NCBI GenBank assembly: GCA_030770535.1 | Contig: JASVEC010000010.1 | Span: 62,001 to 126,000 of the forward strand | Length of the DNA: 64,000 bases | Direction of reading: 5' to 3' | From: Batkoa obscura | Lineage: Eukaryota; Entomophthoromycota; Entomophthoromycetes; Entomophthorales; Batkoaceae | Part shown: one piece after another, positions 36,383-46,727 of the stretch | How the letters are laid out: each line of letters starts with the position of its first letter | Numbering within the stretch: position 1 is the stretch's first letter | Translations under genes and position numbers: made by a program | The notes under the pieces: model-generated | Database searches by the model: none | Told to the model about the DNA's origin: nothing | The model's input: only the letters and a program-made list of their open reading frames with translations

Positions 36383-36880
36383 ATGAAGTTATTTTGGCTT
36401 TTTTTACTATCGATTTTAACCGTGAATGGTGTTAATTTAACTTGTGGTGATTTTCATAAAGCATTTACAGCAATATGTAACGAACTTGGGGCAGCGATGC
36501 CAACTGTATTAAAAAATATAGGTTCTTGCCAATCCACTTGTAAAGATGACAATTGTAAAGATTCATGTTCCCAGACTTATTTTATGAAAATTATTGATCC
36601 AAAAGTATTAGATCCTATCGTTGATTGTGTTAAACAAAATCGTAATGATATTACTATGTTTTCTAATTGTACCAAAGTAGATCAAAAAACCGCTAATACT
36701 ACAATGAGTTGTTTGGAAAACTGTAAAAATGAAAGTTCATGCGAGTTGGAATGTGAGTTAGATCTTTATCAATTCAAAAAGAAAGGTGGATTTCAAAAAA
36801 GTAGTTTGGCTACAAATCTTAATCTCCCTAACTTTATCGTTTTGTTTATTCTATCCTCCTTTATGATTATACTGCTTTAA
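36383..36880 (+). CDS. Secreted Cys-rich protein, probably GPI-anchored
   Basis: Single exon, 165 aa, no family recognised. Begins with a clear signal peptide (MKLFWLFLLSILTVNGV, cleavage probably near residue 17). Twelve Cys follow in an even-numbered pattern (LTCG, AICN, SCQSTCKDDNCKDSCS, DCV, NCT, SCLENC, SSCELECE), suggesting six disulfides. Several NxS/T sites occur (NLT, NCT, NTT, NES). The C-terminus is a hydrophobic stretch (NFIVLFILSSFMIILL) after a Ser/Asn region, typical of a GPI signal, though it could be a membrane anchor. It stands alone in a repeat-rich desert. A surface or host-interaction protein is possible but only inference. Confidence 0.75.
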   Translation: MKLFWLFLLSILTVNGVNLTCGDFHKAFTAICNELGAAMPTVLKNIGSCQSTCKDDNCKDSCSQTYFMKIIDPKVLDPIVDCVKQNRNDITMFSNCTKVDQKTANTTMSCLENCKNESSCELECELDLYQFKKKGGFQKSSLATNLNLPNFIVLFILSSFMIILL

Positions 36881-37493
36881 TTAAATAAAATTATATCAAA
36901 AGTTAGAAACATCTATGAAAACTTACTATTTGAACATCTATTATTGTTATTATTTCATATTGTAATACGTTACTTCTAAATCTTGAATTATAAGAATTCA
37001 AATAGTTAGATTGATTTTAAAAAAACATTGATATCTTTTATACATAAGTCAACTTATGAATCGAAGTAATTAAGAATTCAACACCATTTGATATTGAAAA
37101 AAGTCCTATCTTAATATATTAAAAATAACAAAAGCAAGTAAATATAAGTTTGGTTTTGTATCTCATTGTATTAAAACAATTTCATTCTTTTTGAACTAAT
37201 TTAAACTTTTTGACTTCATTTTGACAAAATAAAAATATTTGTTACAATAAAAATATTTTTTGTTTAATAGAAAAATAAATAACATTGAATTTTTTACTTG
37301 TATACTACTGTTGATAATATTTGTATTTATGTTATTACAAAACTTTGATGTAAGAATTTTGATCTAGATAATTCACTGTAACTTCAAATATATAGTAAAC
37401 TATTTGGTAATATTTAAATGATGTTGGTATAAAAGGTTTCGCCTGTAAAAACAGCTTATATGACTTGTATTATTTACAATATAAACAATTATA

Positions 37494-37593
37494 TGGGAGT
37501 GTTTTTTTTGACTTCATTATTTCTTCCATTTTTAAGCGCTATTTAAGCGGAAAATTTGTTAGTAAAACCCTTAAACACAAAAATACATCCCCA
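37494..37593 (+). mobile_element. MITE copy 7
   Basis: 100 bp; TGGGAGTG...CATCCCCA, TA on both sides. The right TA (37594-37595) is also the left TA of copy 8. Confidence 0.88.
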
Positions 37594-37595
37594 TA

Positions 37596-37695
37596 TGGTG
37601 ATGTTTTTTTTTGACTTCATCACTTTTTTCCTCTTTTAAGCACTATTTGAGCAGAAAGATTGTTGGTAAAATTCTTACATAAAAATACATCCTCA
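37596..37695 (+). mobile_element. MITE copy 8, directly abutting copy 7
   Basis: 100 bp; TGGTGATG...CATCCTCA, TA on both sides; the left TA is shared with copy 7. Confidence 0.86.
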
Positions 37696-37790
37696 TATTG
37701 TATTTTTAATATATTTTTTAACTATTTCATTGTTATAGTTACAACTACCTCTTTTGCATTTTTGTATTTGTTTTAATAAACATAGTATTT

Positions 37791-37888
37791 AGAAGTGTTT
37801 TCTAGTTCCATCGCTTTTTCCATTTTCCAAGTGCTATTTGAATAGAATAATTGTTAGTAAAATTTTTGAACAAAAAAATACATCCTCA
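37791..37888 (+). mobile_element. MITE copy 9
   Basis: 98 bp; diverged left end AGAAGTG, right end CATCCTCA; TT on both sides. Confidence 0.75.
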
Positions 37889-38071
37889 TTCTTTGTTAGT
37901 TTTTTAGTATAATATTTAATTTAATATATTAATATTAGTTTATTTTCTGTTAAACATTTATTAAAAATTTCAGTATTTAAATTCAAATATAAAAAACGGC
38001 ATAATATAATAAAAAATAAAGTAGTTTAATAAACATCTCTAATAAAGTAAAAATATAAAATAAAATATAAA

Positions 38072-38171
38072 TGGGGCTGTTTTTTTTAGTTTCATTATTT
38101 TTCCATTTTTTAAGCACTATTTAAGTGGAAAGATCGTTGGTAAAATTCTTAAACAAAAAAATACATCCCCA
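38072..38171 (+). mobile_element. MITE copy 10
   Basis: 100 bp; TGGGGCTG...CATCCCCA, flanked by AA on both sides. Confidence 0.85.
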
Positions 38172-38237
38172 AATAGTAACAAATTAATATTAAAATTAAA
38201 ATATTTACTAAAACATTTTATATTTGTAATGCTAATA

Positions 38238-38336
38238 TGGAAATGTTTTTTTGACTTCATCACTTTTTCTATTTTTTAAGCCCTATTTAAGTGAAAAAAT
38301 TATTAGTAAAATTCTTAAACACAAAATACATCCTCA
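38238..38336 (+). mobile_element. MITE copy 11
   Basis: 99 bp; TGGAAATG...CATCCTCA, TA on both sides; core changed to TTTAAGCCCTATTTAAGTGA. Confidence 0.82.
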
Positions 38337-38965
38337 TATATTTAAAAAGTATAAAAAATCATATAAATATATAATTAGTTTAGAATAAATAATAATAACA
38401 ATAAAACATAATATTTCTTTTAATAAAATTAGTTAGAATATATTGTGAAATATCACTTTATCAACTCCATGATTGATTATAGCATAGTAACCATATAAGT
38501 TGTGCTCTTGAGCTCAGAGACAATCAATCCCATGCTCTTAATTTGATTTGCTATGGGAATTTCTAGCTTCATCTCAAAGAACATTATCTTCTCCCCTTGA
38601 TATTTATACTTGTCAGAGTATAAAAGAAATTTTAGAGTATAGTAACTCAAGGCTTTTTAACTGAATTATTTCTTGGTATCTCGCACATTTAATAAAGCCG
38701 CTAAATTTTCTTAAGAGTATTTTTCATAGATTTTACAGTGATATTGTCTATTCTATTTGTCTTATATACTTTATGGTATATTACTTGCTATTATTCGTAA
38801 TCCAAGTCTATCTTAGTCACATAAATTAAGACCTTTCGACTTATAGTATAGTCAACCAGATGATAGCTCTTATTGACTCCAGTTACTGAGTATCAGATCT
38901 CACAATACTAAAACCAATTAAGTAATTAAAATAAACTTTAATATTTTAATAAATTAACTAAAATA

Positions 38966-39066
38966 TGGGGATGTATTTCTGTATTTAAGAGTTTTACTAA
39001 CAAATTTTCCGCTCAAATAGCGCTTAAAAAATGGAAAAAATAATGAAGTCAAAAGAAACACTCTCA
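38966..39066 (-). mobile_element. MITE copy 12
   Basis: 101 bp, reverse orientation; TGGGGATGT...ACTCTCA, TA on both sides. Confidence 0.86.
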
Positions 39067-39213
39067 TATATTAGTTATTCAGAAATTAAATTGCTTTCAA
39101 AAATTTTAATAGCCTTTTTATATACATTAATAATCAAAGTTATTTATGAAAAATTTTGTTTTAAAAACAACAATAAAAAATCAAATATATGTAAAATTAT
39201 ATTAAATTAAATA

Positions 39214-39316
39214 TGTGAAGAATGTGTTTCCATGTTTGAGAATTTTACTAATAATTTTTCTGCTTAAATAGTGCTTGAAAATAGAAAAAGGAATGAAATC
39301 AAAAAAAACATACTCA
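39214..39316 (-). mobile_element. MITE copy 13
   Basis: 103 bp, reverse orientation; left tip TGTGAAGAATG, right tip CATACTCA, TA on both sides. The right TA (39317-39318) is shared with the mini-copy. Confidence 0.8.
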
Positions 39317-39318
39317 TA

Positions 39319-39349
39319 TGAAAGTAATGAAGCTAAAAAAACACTTTCA
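39319..39349 (-). mobile_element. 31-bp mini-derivative of the MITE (copy 14)
   Basis: TGAAAGT at one end and ACTTTCA at the other form a perfect 7-bp inverted repeat; the inside (AATGAAGCTAAAAAAAC) is the subterminal arm of the family. TA on both sides (39317-39318, 39350-39351). Everything else of the element is missing. Confidence 0.65.
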
Positions 39350-39622
39350 TATCCTTTCAAAGATATTGTTTAATCAAATAATGAATATTACCATTTGAAT
39401 ATTGTGGATAAACATTGCCTAATTTTTATTGATCAAAATAAAACTGTAACAAATATTGCTCCTACAGTTTAAATCAAATTAACTTTGGGCATCAAGTATT
39501 AAAAAATAATAATGTAATTAGTGAAATTGATTAGAAATTATGGTCTAATCGAACAGAATCTTTTGAAGTCCCCAATGCTCACATGGTTAACTGATTCTTT
39601 TTTAAATTTTCATCTTAATAAG

Positions 39623-39719
39623 TGGGGATGTATCTTGTGGTTAAGAATTTTACTAATAATTTTTTCGCTTAAATAGCGCTTAAAAAATAGAAAAAGTGAA
39701 GTCAAAAAAAACATTCCCA
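39623..39719 (-). mobile_element. MITE copy 15
   Basis: 97 bp, reverse orientation; TGGGGATGT...CATTCCCA, flanked by AG on both sides. Confidence 0.83.
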
Positions 39720-40027
39720 AGTAGTCAAAGTTTGGTATTTAAAAACATGTTCTATTCTTTTTGTATCGGTTAACTATTTTTATAAAGATATATCAAATAG
39801 TTTAAAGAATAATAAGATGATTTAAATTAATTTTGATACTTTACAATTTATAATTCTACTCTTACATCTTTGTCAGTAAAGTAACTAAACTAAAGCATCA
39901 AAAATTTGTTCTTCAATAAAAAAATAATCGACAAAATCGCAGCTTTAAAAAAGAATATTGAAAAAAATTAAGGAATTTATTTTTAGCATTTTTTTAAACT
40001 ATAAGACGTTAAATAAAACTTCAAATA

Positions 40028-41280
40028 ATGGAAGAATACAAGGGAATAACTATCAAGGGGAAGGAATTAAATTATTATGAATTTCTGGGACTGGATATTA
40101 ATGTTAAAGAAGGAAAAGAGATTACCAAAGCTTATCGAGCCAAATCTTTAATTTATCATCCAGATAAAAATCAAGAAGATCCAGATGCAGGTAATTTATT
40201 TTAGTTATTAATTATTGATTATTAATTATCAGTTATTAATTATCAATTATTAATTATCAATTATTAATTTTAATTTATAGAACAATTATTTGTGTCTTTA
40301 AAAAAAGCATATGATACCTTAAAAGATGAAAATAAAAAAAAAGAATACGATAATTATTTAAAAAACACATTAGAAAAGAAGGAGAGAGTTAGGAGGATGG
40401 ACACTACTCGTAAGAGAAACAAAGATGGTAAATATTTATATTTTTTTATGTGATCCTTTTTTAAATAAAAACGATATTATTTTTTAGATTTGGAAAGAAG
40501 AGAAAGAGAAGCTAAAGAACAAAGGATTTATAAAGAACAACAGCAAAAAAAACAAGAATCAGACGTAAGTTTATTCTATTTTTTATATTCATTTTTTATA
40601 TTAAAAACCTATAGATTGATAGACTGAGAAAAAACTTTGCTGCTGGAGTAAATAATAATCCATCAGAAGCACCCTATCAAACATACGAGAAAGAAGTATT
40701 ACCTGAAATTAAAACGGAAGTAGAATTAATTAGTTTAAAATTAAAAGTATTAGAAAAAGAAATCAAAGCTTCGGATACAAGTATAAAAATTAAATGGTCC
40801 AAAGAGGAGAATATAAATGAAGAAGAATTATATGAATTATTTAATTCTTTTGGTACTGTTGAACATATAATTGGTAATTATAAAAAAAAAGTGCCAAATG
40901 CATTAATATCGTTTACTAATGTTATGGGACCTCATGCTATAATGCAAAATAAGTTAAGAAATGATAAAAGGTTGGAGAAATTCACTGTTTCTTGGGTTAA
41001 CTCGGAAAATAAAGAACCAGAAAGAGTAACTCAAATTATTAAATTAATGGAAGAATTAGAAATTGCTATGAGTAAAGAAAATAATAGTAATAAAAACAAT
41101 AAAAAAAGAAAGAGAAGTGAAATTCCAAAACAACTTTTTAAGGTAAATTGAATTCTAATTCTAATAATTAATTATATAATAATCATTTTATTTTAGAAAA
41201 CAGCTTACCTTTCACTTAACGAACTTGAAACTATGGTTCATTTTAAAGCACAAAGATTTGACCTTAAATATGGACTCTAA
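40028..41280 (+). CDS. DNAJC17: DNAJC17-type J-protein with RRM (spliceosome-associated)
   Basis: J-domain co-chaperone with a C-terminal RRM, the DNAJC17 / fission-yeast Cwf23 family linked to pre-mRNA splicing; nuclear. Five exons: 40028-40190, 40281-40427, 40488-40564, 40615-41142 and 41197-41280; 332 aa (human DNAJC17 304). J domain: LNYYEFLGLDIN, EITKAYRAKSLIYHPDKN with an intact HPD, then LKKAYDTLKDENKKKEYDN. A charged coiled coil follows, then an RRM (IKIKWSKEENINEEELYELF, ALISFTN) and a basic KNNKKRKRSEI segment. The short last exon LNELETMVHFKAQRFDL also fits the family. Convergent with COG3, 143 nt apart. Confidence 0.88.
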
Positions 41281-41423
41281 AATATCAAGTAAAGTTATTT
41301 ATCTTATTCTTTTTTTTAAATATATAATCTATAAAATTAAAATTTATTATTATTATAAATTTTATTAATATACAAAATAGAAAATAGAGATATTAAAACT
41401 TAACATTTATTTATTTGTCTGTT

Positions 41424-42863
41424 TCAAGTTAATTGATCTTCCACAGGTATAAAACTTTTCATAGATTCCAAGAGATCTTTAATAACTGCTTTTGAAGTAG
41501 AAGAGGATATAATTTGATACTGATCAAATAAAAATTTATAAACTTGAACTAAATTCAGTTGTTCTTGAGTACCTGCTAATTCTTTTTTATTAAATCCTTT
41601 TAGTTTCTTATTAATTGTATCAGATAAAGTATCAAAAAACAATTTTAATAAATTATTTAGAAATGAATTTAATTCTTGTTCACCTTCAATGAAATAAGAG
41701 CGAAATAATGTTTCTTCATCACGAATAATAATAGTTAAATGAGCGATTCCATCTAAAGTTGATATTATTAAATCGTTATGACAAGCTAGTTGAGTAATAA
41801 ATGAATTTAAACTATTTAATCGAAAGTTTATATAACAATCGAAACAATCTAATAATAAATTATTATAATCATTATTTAACATATATCGACTTTCAATTTC
41901 AAATATTAGTGGTCTTATTTCACTAGCTAAATATCTTAATTTTTGTTGTAAATTATTAATATCATTAATACTAATATTGTTATTGTTATTATTATTGTTA
42001 TTATTATTATTTAATTCTAATTTATTAATACTTTCATAGAAATTTAAATGAATAATAGATAATGCTCTTGTCATACATTGTTGATATTTATCTAAATAAA
42101 GCTTACTATCTTTATAATTTAAATTTAATTTCATAAAATTAATACAGTTGTCTAATAAATATAAAGTAGGTTTAAATTGAGAATGATAACACATATCTGT
42201 ACCTGGAGAAGATAAAAATTGATAAATTGGTGTTAATTGATTAAAATAAACTAATTCTTTTTCTATTATTTCTATTTTATTTATTAATGTTTCATTTTCT
42301 TGAATAATATCAAAACAAATCTGTTGTATACTTTGATTATTAATTTCCATTTTTTGATATTGTTTTGTTAAATTATCACTTGTTTCTTGAAGTTGCAATA
42401 TGTTTTTTTTAATCTTTTGAATCTTTTCAATATACAAATTTAATTGATTAATATACGATTGATAAATATCTTCTTTTCCTTGAAATAAATAAGGTTCTAA
42501 ATTATTAAACCAAAGCTGAAATGCTTGAATGGAGTTAATTTCTTTAGTTGGTAAAAACATAGAATTACTTAAACTTATTTCATTATTTGTATCAGATAAT
42601 GGTGATTTTGATAAATTGGGGCTTATTGAGTTTACTAGTTTTGGCGTAAGAGTTGTAGTTGGTATATTTAAAAATGGGGAGCCTGTTAAACTTCGAATGT
42701 CAGTAGTAATATCTTTAATAACTTCTTCAGGGATAGGGGGTTCTGAGTACAAACTATCGATATATTCTAAAGATTGAAGATGATCTGAACTTAATTTAAT
42801 TTCATTAAATATGTCTTCAAATAAATTATTTTGTTTATTTTGTTTATTTTGTTTATCTATCAT
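41424..42863 (-). CDS. COG3: COG complex subunit 3 (Sec34-like), short form
   Basis: Subunit of the conserved oligomeric Golgi tethering complex, acting in retrograde intra-Golgi traffic. Single exon, 479 aa, against about 800 in yeast and human. The Sec34 signature is intact: FNQLTPIYQFLSSPGTD, FKPTLYLLDNCINFMKLN, YKDSKLYLDKYQQCMTRAL, and later LACHNDLIISTLDGIAHL and RDEETLFRSYF. After residue ~410 the similarity fades and the protein ends at IPVEDQLT, so about 300 C-terminal residues of the usual family are absent. No further exon fits in the 143 nt before DNAJC17. An Asn run is encoded near 41975-42015. A natural short form is assumed. Confidence 0.87.
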   Translation of the reverse strand: MIDKQNKQNKQNNLFEDIFNEIKLSSDHLQSLEYIDSLYSEPPIPEEVIKDITTDIRSLTGSPFLNIPTTTLTPKLVNSISPNLSKSPLSDTNNEISLSNSMFLPTKEINSIQAFQLWFNNLEPYLFQGKEDIYQSYINQLNLYIEKIQKIKKNILQLQETSDNLTKQYQKMEINNQSIQQICFDIIQENETLINKIEIIEKELVYFNQLTPIYQFLSSPGTDMCYHSQFKPTLYLLDNCINFMKLNLNYKDSKLYLDKYQQCMTRALSIIHLNFYESINKLELNNNNNNNNNNNNISINDINNLQQKLRYLASEIRPLIFEIESRYMLNNDYNNLLLDCFDCYINFRLNSLNSFITQLACHNDLIISTLDGIAHLTIIIRDEETLFRSYFIEGEQELNSFLNNLLKLFFDTLSDTINKKLKGFNKKELAGTQEQLNLVQVYKFLFDQYQIISSSTSKAVIKDLLESMKSFIPVEDQLT

Positions 42864-43027
42864 TTTTTATTAATTTTACTCAATTGTTAATTTGAATTCT
42901 TACAAATGAAAAAGCTTACAATTAGATATTTTATTCGTCATTATTGAAATCAGATTGAAATTAATAATTTTATGCAAAAAAAGAATTCCATTCAAAAAGT
43001 TTATTTTACTAAATATTAACTTTACTA

Positions 43028-43366
43028 ATGTTAGCTCATCTTAAAGCAATATCAACAAGCTATCGTATCTTTCAACTTCCGTTACTTAATTGCAAATTTT
43101 ATACAAAAACAAGTATTATGTGTGAAAAGAAATCAAATTTACCATTAGGATTACCTAGTATAGAAGATACAACTAATGAACAAAAAGATACAACGGTTAA
43201 ATTAAATGATTTAGGACCAGTAATTATTAATGTTGATGGTACTATATCAAGAGTTAATAATTGGAATGCAATGAGTGATATAGAAAAAGAAACATTTAAT
43301 CGATTAATATTAAAACGTAATAAAGAGAGATTAAATCTATTAAAAGATAAACAAAATTTAAATTAA
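43028..43366 (+). CDS. Small conserved mitochondrial-type fungal protein
   Basis: Single exon, 112 aa. The N-terminus (MLAHLKAISTSYRIFQLPLL, then KFYTKTSIM) is basic, hydroxylated and free of acidic residues, as in a mitochondrial presequence. The C-terminal half LNDLGPVIINVDGTISRVNN, WNAMSDIEKETFNRLILKRN, KERL is a compact motif that I recall from small uncharacterised fungal proteins (LDHLGPxVVxxDGTLSRIxNW). No function is known to me. It is divergent from COG3 with 164 nt between starts, so they probably share a promoter. Confidence 0.72.
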   Translation: MLAHLKAISTSYRIFQLPLLNCKFYTKTSIMCEKKSNLPLGLPSIEDTTNEQKDTTVKLNDLGPVIINVDGTISRVNNWNAMSDIEKETFNRLILKRNKERLNLLKDKQNLN

Positions 43367-43792
43367 AAATAAAAAATAAAAATAGATTATTTCTATTAAT
43401 TTCAATTTACTTATTTTTAATTTAAATTCTATTCTTTTTATTCATATTTAAAATTTATTTGTTAATTGTTTGAAATACTTTTTATTTGTTAGATATTATC
43501 ACATATTAATTGAAAAAATAATGGATTAAGGGTAAACTTAAAACGGAGTGAATATTATTTTGTATTTCAAAAGGGTTGGAAGGAGGAGTAGGGAAGAGCG
43601 AGTGAGGTTAAGCTAAAAATAGTCAAGAAAAAAAATGATATTATACTATAATGAAGAGAATATTCTTTGTATCCCAAAGAAATGAGGAAGTGAGTGAGTG
43701 TATGTGATTGAGACTAGTTAAAAATAGTTAAATGGTTGATTGGAGATTATATTATAATTATAATTTTTGATTTTATAAAATATCAAATGAAA
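43367..43792. other. Intergenic with a purine-rich tract
   Basis: 426 nt between convergent 3' ends. On the plus strand 43560-43720 is unusually G/A-rich for this window (AAGGGTTGGAAGGAGGAG and similar). No gene recognised. Confidence 0.55.
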
Positions 43793-44902
43793 TTATTTAA
43801 TAGTTGGATAACAAGAACCTAATTTACGTTGTCCCATAGATTGAAAAGAATGAACTATAATAGCTGTTTCAATACCTGAAAATGAAGCAGATATTTTTTC
43901 TTGTTCAGTAAGGAAACAAAGGGTATATAAAGCCATTTCAAATTCAGGTGATGTACCGATAAATCCAGAAGAAATAGGCTTAGAACAATTTTTCCAAGTG
44001 AATTTGGTTTGTAATAAATGTTCTTTCCCATTTGGATTTTGTAAGGGATGAGAATGATGAGGTGCTACATAACCATGATAATTAAGTCGATTAGCTTTTT
44101 CTTCATAATAAAAATAAATCCAATTATGAAACCCTAAGATTTCTTCATTTCTGGTTTCTCCTAAAAATACATGTTCAAAAGCAGAAGAATCATTCTTTGT
44201 TTCTCTTTTATATAATTTAAACCAAATATCATACATCATACGTTGAAAACTAGTGGGATCCCCACTGCATAATCTTTTAGCTACTAAATATTGATGTAAA
44301 TACATACCAGGTTTAGTGGATGCAAAAGCTTTTAAAAATTGTTCCATTTCCCCAATTTCCTTAGTTCCAAAGCTTTCTTCAATTCCAGTAGAACTATTAT
44401 AATTATCTAATAAATCATAGAAATATTTGTAAGTTGGAATGGTAAGGATACGTGACTCATTAACATATCGAAATAATTTCTGGGAGCCTGAATCTCCGGT
44501 TCTAGAATTTTTTAAATATAACTCATACTAAAAACAATTAACAAATTTAAAATATTTAATAAATAAACTTACGTCTAAACCAGGATTAAGTCGATTACTA
44601 TCTAAATTCCATAATTTTTCAATTGCTAATCGAATATTAGAAAGTTCATCTGAAGTTGGGTTAATTTGAGCTTGAGAAGAGTTAGAAGATACACTTGAAG
44701 TTGGATAACTAGTAGGCTTTTGAATCGGAGTAGGTTTATAATTAGCTTGACTATTATCATGCCATTCACCTAAAGGTATATCATTTAATGTTGGATAGAT
44801 TTGTTTATTTGGTTTAGTTGCTTGAGAATAAGAATAATTATTATTATCTTCATTGTTTGATGAACAACATAACGATTTTAGTAACCCTGATAAAAAATCC
44901 AT
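43793..44902 (-). CDS. ENDOU: EndoU (XendoU) family endoribonuclease
   Basis: Uridylate-preferring, Mn-dependent RNase of the XendoU family. Two exons, 44902-44573 and 44527-43793; 354 aa starting at MDFLSGLLKSL; an in-frame ATG at 44947 would add 15 residues. The catalytic domain fills the last ~270 residues: SAFEHVFLGE (first His), ILGFHNWIYFYYEEK (second His), KNCSKPISSGFIGTSPEFE (Lys and the conserved IGTSPEFE), then MALYTLCFL. The N-terminal 80 residues are low-complexity with a CCSSNN patch, and no signal peptide is seen, so the protein is probably cytosolic, unlike secreted animal EndoU. The whole catalytic triad appears present. Confidence 0.88.
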
Positions 44903-45961
44903 CTTTCTTCTATAAAAACGTATTAAAGAAATTAAGTTTATTAACAATGAAAACTATTGTTGTTTGATTTCTCTTTTTTAAATAAATAAAATTGATACAA
45001 GTGTTTATTTATGACTAAAATAATACTAATATCGAAATAGTTGCCCCAGATCTTTATAGCCACTGTGTGATTTGAACCAATTAAAAATCAAGAACTTTAA
45101 TGACTTCCAATCAAATTCAAAAAGAAACCTTGGCCAAAGGTTTAGTTCCAATTTAAGACAAAACTTAACAATTCAAATTGAAACTTATTGGATCAAAATC
45201 AAAATAATAGTATAAAAATATATTTAAATATCCAATTATTATTAATATTATCAATAATAACTTTTAAAAACTATCAAATCCTAAATCCAAATATCTTACC
45301 TCTAAACCCCTTTTTTGATAATTAATTGATATCAGCCAATCATCTGTTGCTATTAATAGTTTCTAGCTTAAATATTTACCAATTAAATTCATTTCAATAA
45401 AAAAATTAAGCCTAATTCAATATTAAAACACATGCAAAAGAACCTAAATCAATAATTTGATATTGGAGTATTGATTTCACTTGGCCTTATACTGAGATCA
45501 ACAACCTTATACTGAGATCAATAATGTTGTATATTATTGAATTAAAATCTAGATGAAATAATTTGAACATTAATATTAAGTCTATCTACTTTATTTTTTA
45601 ACAAAATAATATTATTCTAGCCTACTATTATATATATTTTTAGACAAAACTTCAAGCTATTAATTTTATCGATAATAAAGTTCTTTATTAAATCATAATC
45701 TTTAAACATATCTATGTTAGTCATGACATCTAGTATACTAATATTTATAATATCTGAGTAACGGATGAGTTTTATATAAGAGTGATACTTAACGATATTT
45801 GTAAGAATAGAATCAATTATAATTTTGACGTAATGTTTGAAAATTGCAAAATAAAAATAGCATAATTACATTCCAAAACAGTAGTATAATATAAAATTAA
45901 TAACATATTAAATAATAATAATTTCCAATTTCTAAAATTATCAATGTTATAATTAGTATCA
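44903..45961. other. Intergenic with a 19-nt tandem repeat
   Basis: 1.06 kb between divergent genes. Two adjacent near-identical 19-mers (CCTTATACTGAGATCAA plus two bases) lie at about 45485-45522. A tRNA B-box-like string near 45070 was examined and rejected. Nothing else seen. Confidence 0.55.
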
Positions 45962-46574
45962 ATGACTTACAAAATTGACAATATACTAAAATTAATATTA
46001 AAACTATTAAGTTATTCACCGATATTGCTATTTTTTTTATTAATACCAAAATGGTTGACTTGTTTATGGCACTTTGATTTATTAATCGGAGCTGTTAATA
46101 ATGCAGTACTTAGTTATTTTTTGAAGGGGATTATAAAGTCAAAAAGGCCTGGGAGTAAGAGCTTTAGTTATTAGTTAGTATGGAGATATTTATTTGTATT
46201 TAGTTAAAAACAGATCGAGTTATGGTATGCCTTCAAGTCATTCTGCTTTTATTGGTTATATCTGGTCTTTTCTATTTCTAGAAGAATATAATAATAAAAT
46301 AGAAAGGTAGATTAACTATAAGCATGTTATATATATTCTAATATCGCATTTAGTATAAAATTAAATAATCGAATAATATTACTACTATGGGGATTATCAG
46401 TTATTTATTCTAGGTATTGTTCAAATAGTATTTTTTTTTAAATAGTTCTATTAATATTATTTAAGGTATCACTTTAAACACCATACTATTGTTCAATTAT
46501 TAGTTGGTATACTTACCGGTAGTTTGTTGGCCTTTTTTTGGACAAACATCAAGCTATCATCGATTATAATTTAA
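45962..46574 (+). CDS. Small PAP2-family lipid phosphatase
   Basis: Integral membrane phosphatase of the PAP2/dolichyldiphosphatase fold. Four exons: 45962-46154, 46204-46306, 46354-46413 and 46466-46574; 154 aa, short for the family. The three active-site motifs are all present across exon joins: KGIIKSKRP (C1, end of exon 1), YGMPSSHSAF (C2, exon 2) and SRYHFKHHTIVQLLVG (C3, split between exons 3 and 4). Hydrophobic segments surround each. It ends soon after the last membrane helix. Tail-to-tail with a second PAP2 gene 153 nt away. The substrate is unknown; a dolichyl or other polyprenyl pyrophosphate is plausible from similarity to the neighbour. Confidence 0.78.
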
Positions 46575-46727
46575 TTCAATTCAATTTAATTTGATTTAAT
46601 TTAATCTAATAGATTGAATTTATAACTAAATACAAAATTGCATCAAAGATAATCAGTAAAAAATAGACAACACATTCATATATTCATTACTTGTTAATGA
46701 TTTGTTTACTTTCTTTTTTATTATTAT

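Larger units (their letters stand above)
36881..40027. other. Repeat-rich intergenic stretch with a MITE cluster
   Basis: 3.15 kb with no gene. It holds nine family members (copies 7-15, including the mini-copy), listed separately. The interval 38440-38940 is less AT-rich than its surroundings and has no repeat; I do not recognise it. Confidence 0.65.

Noticed and set aside
37494-39719. CRISPR-like array of repeated ~100-bp units
   Set aside because: Copies vary, occur in both orientations with irregular spacing and have inverted ends; a eukaryotic MITE cluster, not CRISPR.
45060-45090. GATTTGAACC, complement of a tRNA B box
   Set aside because: The TpsiC stem does not pair, and no acceptor or anticodon stems can be built around it.
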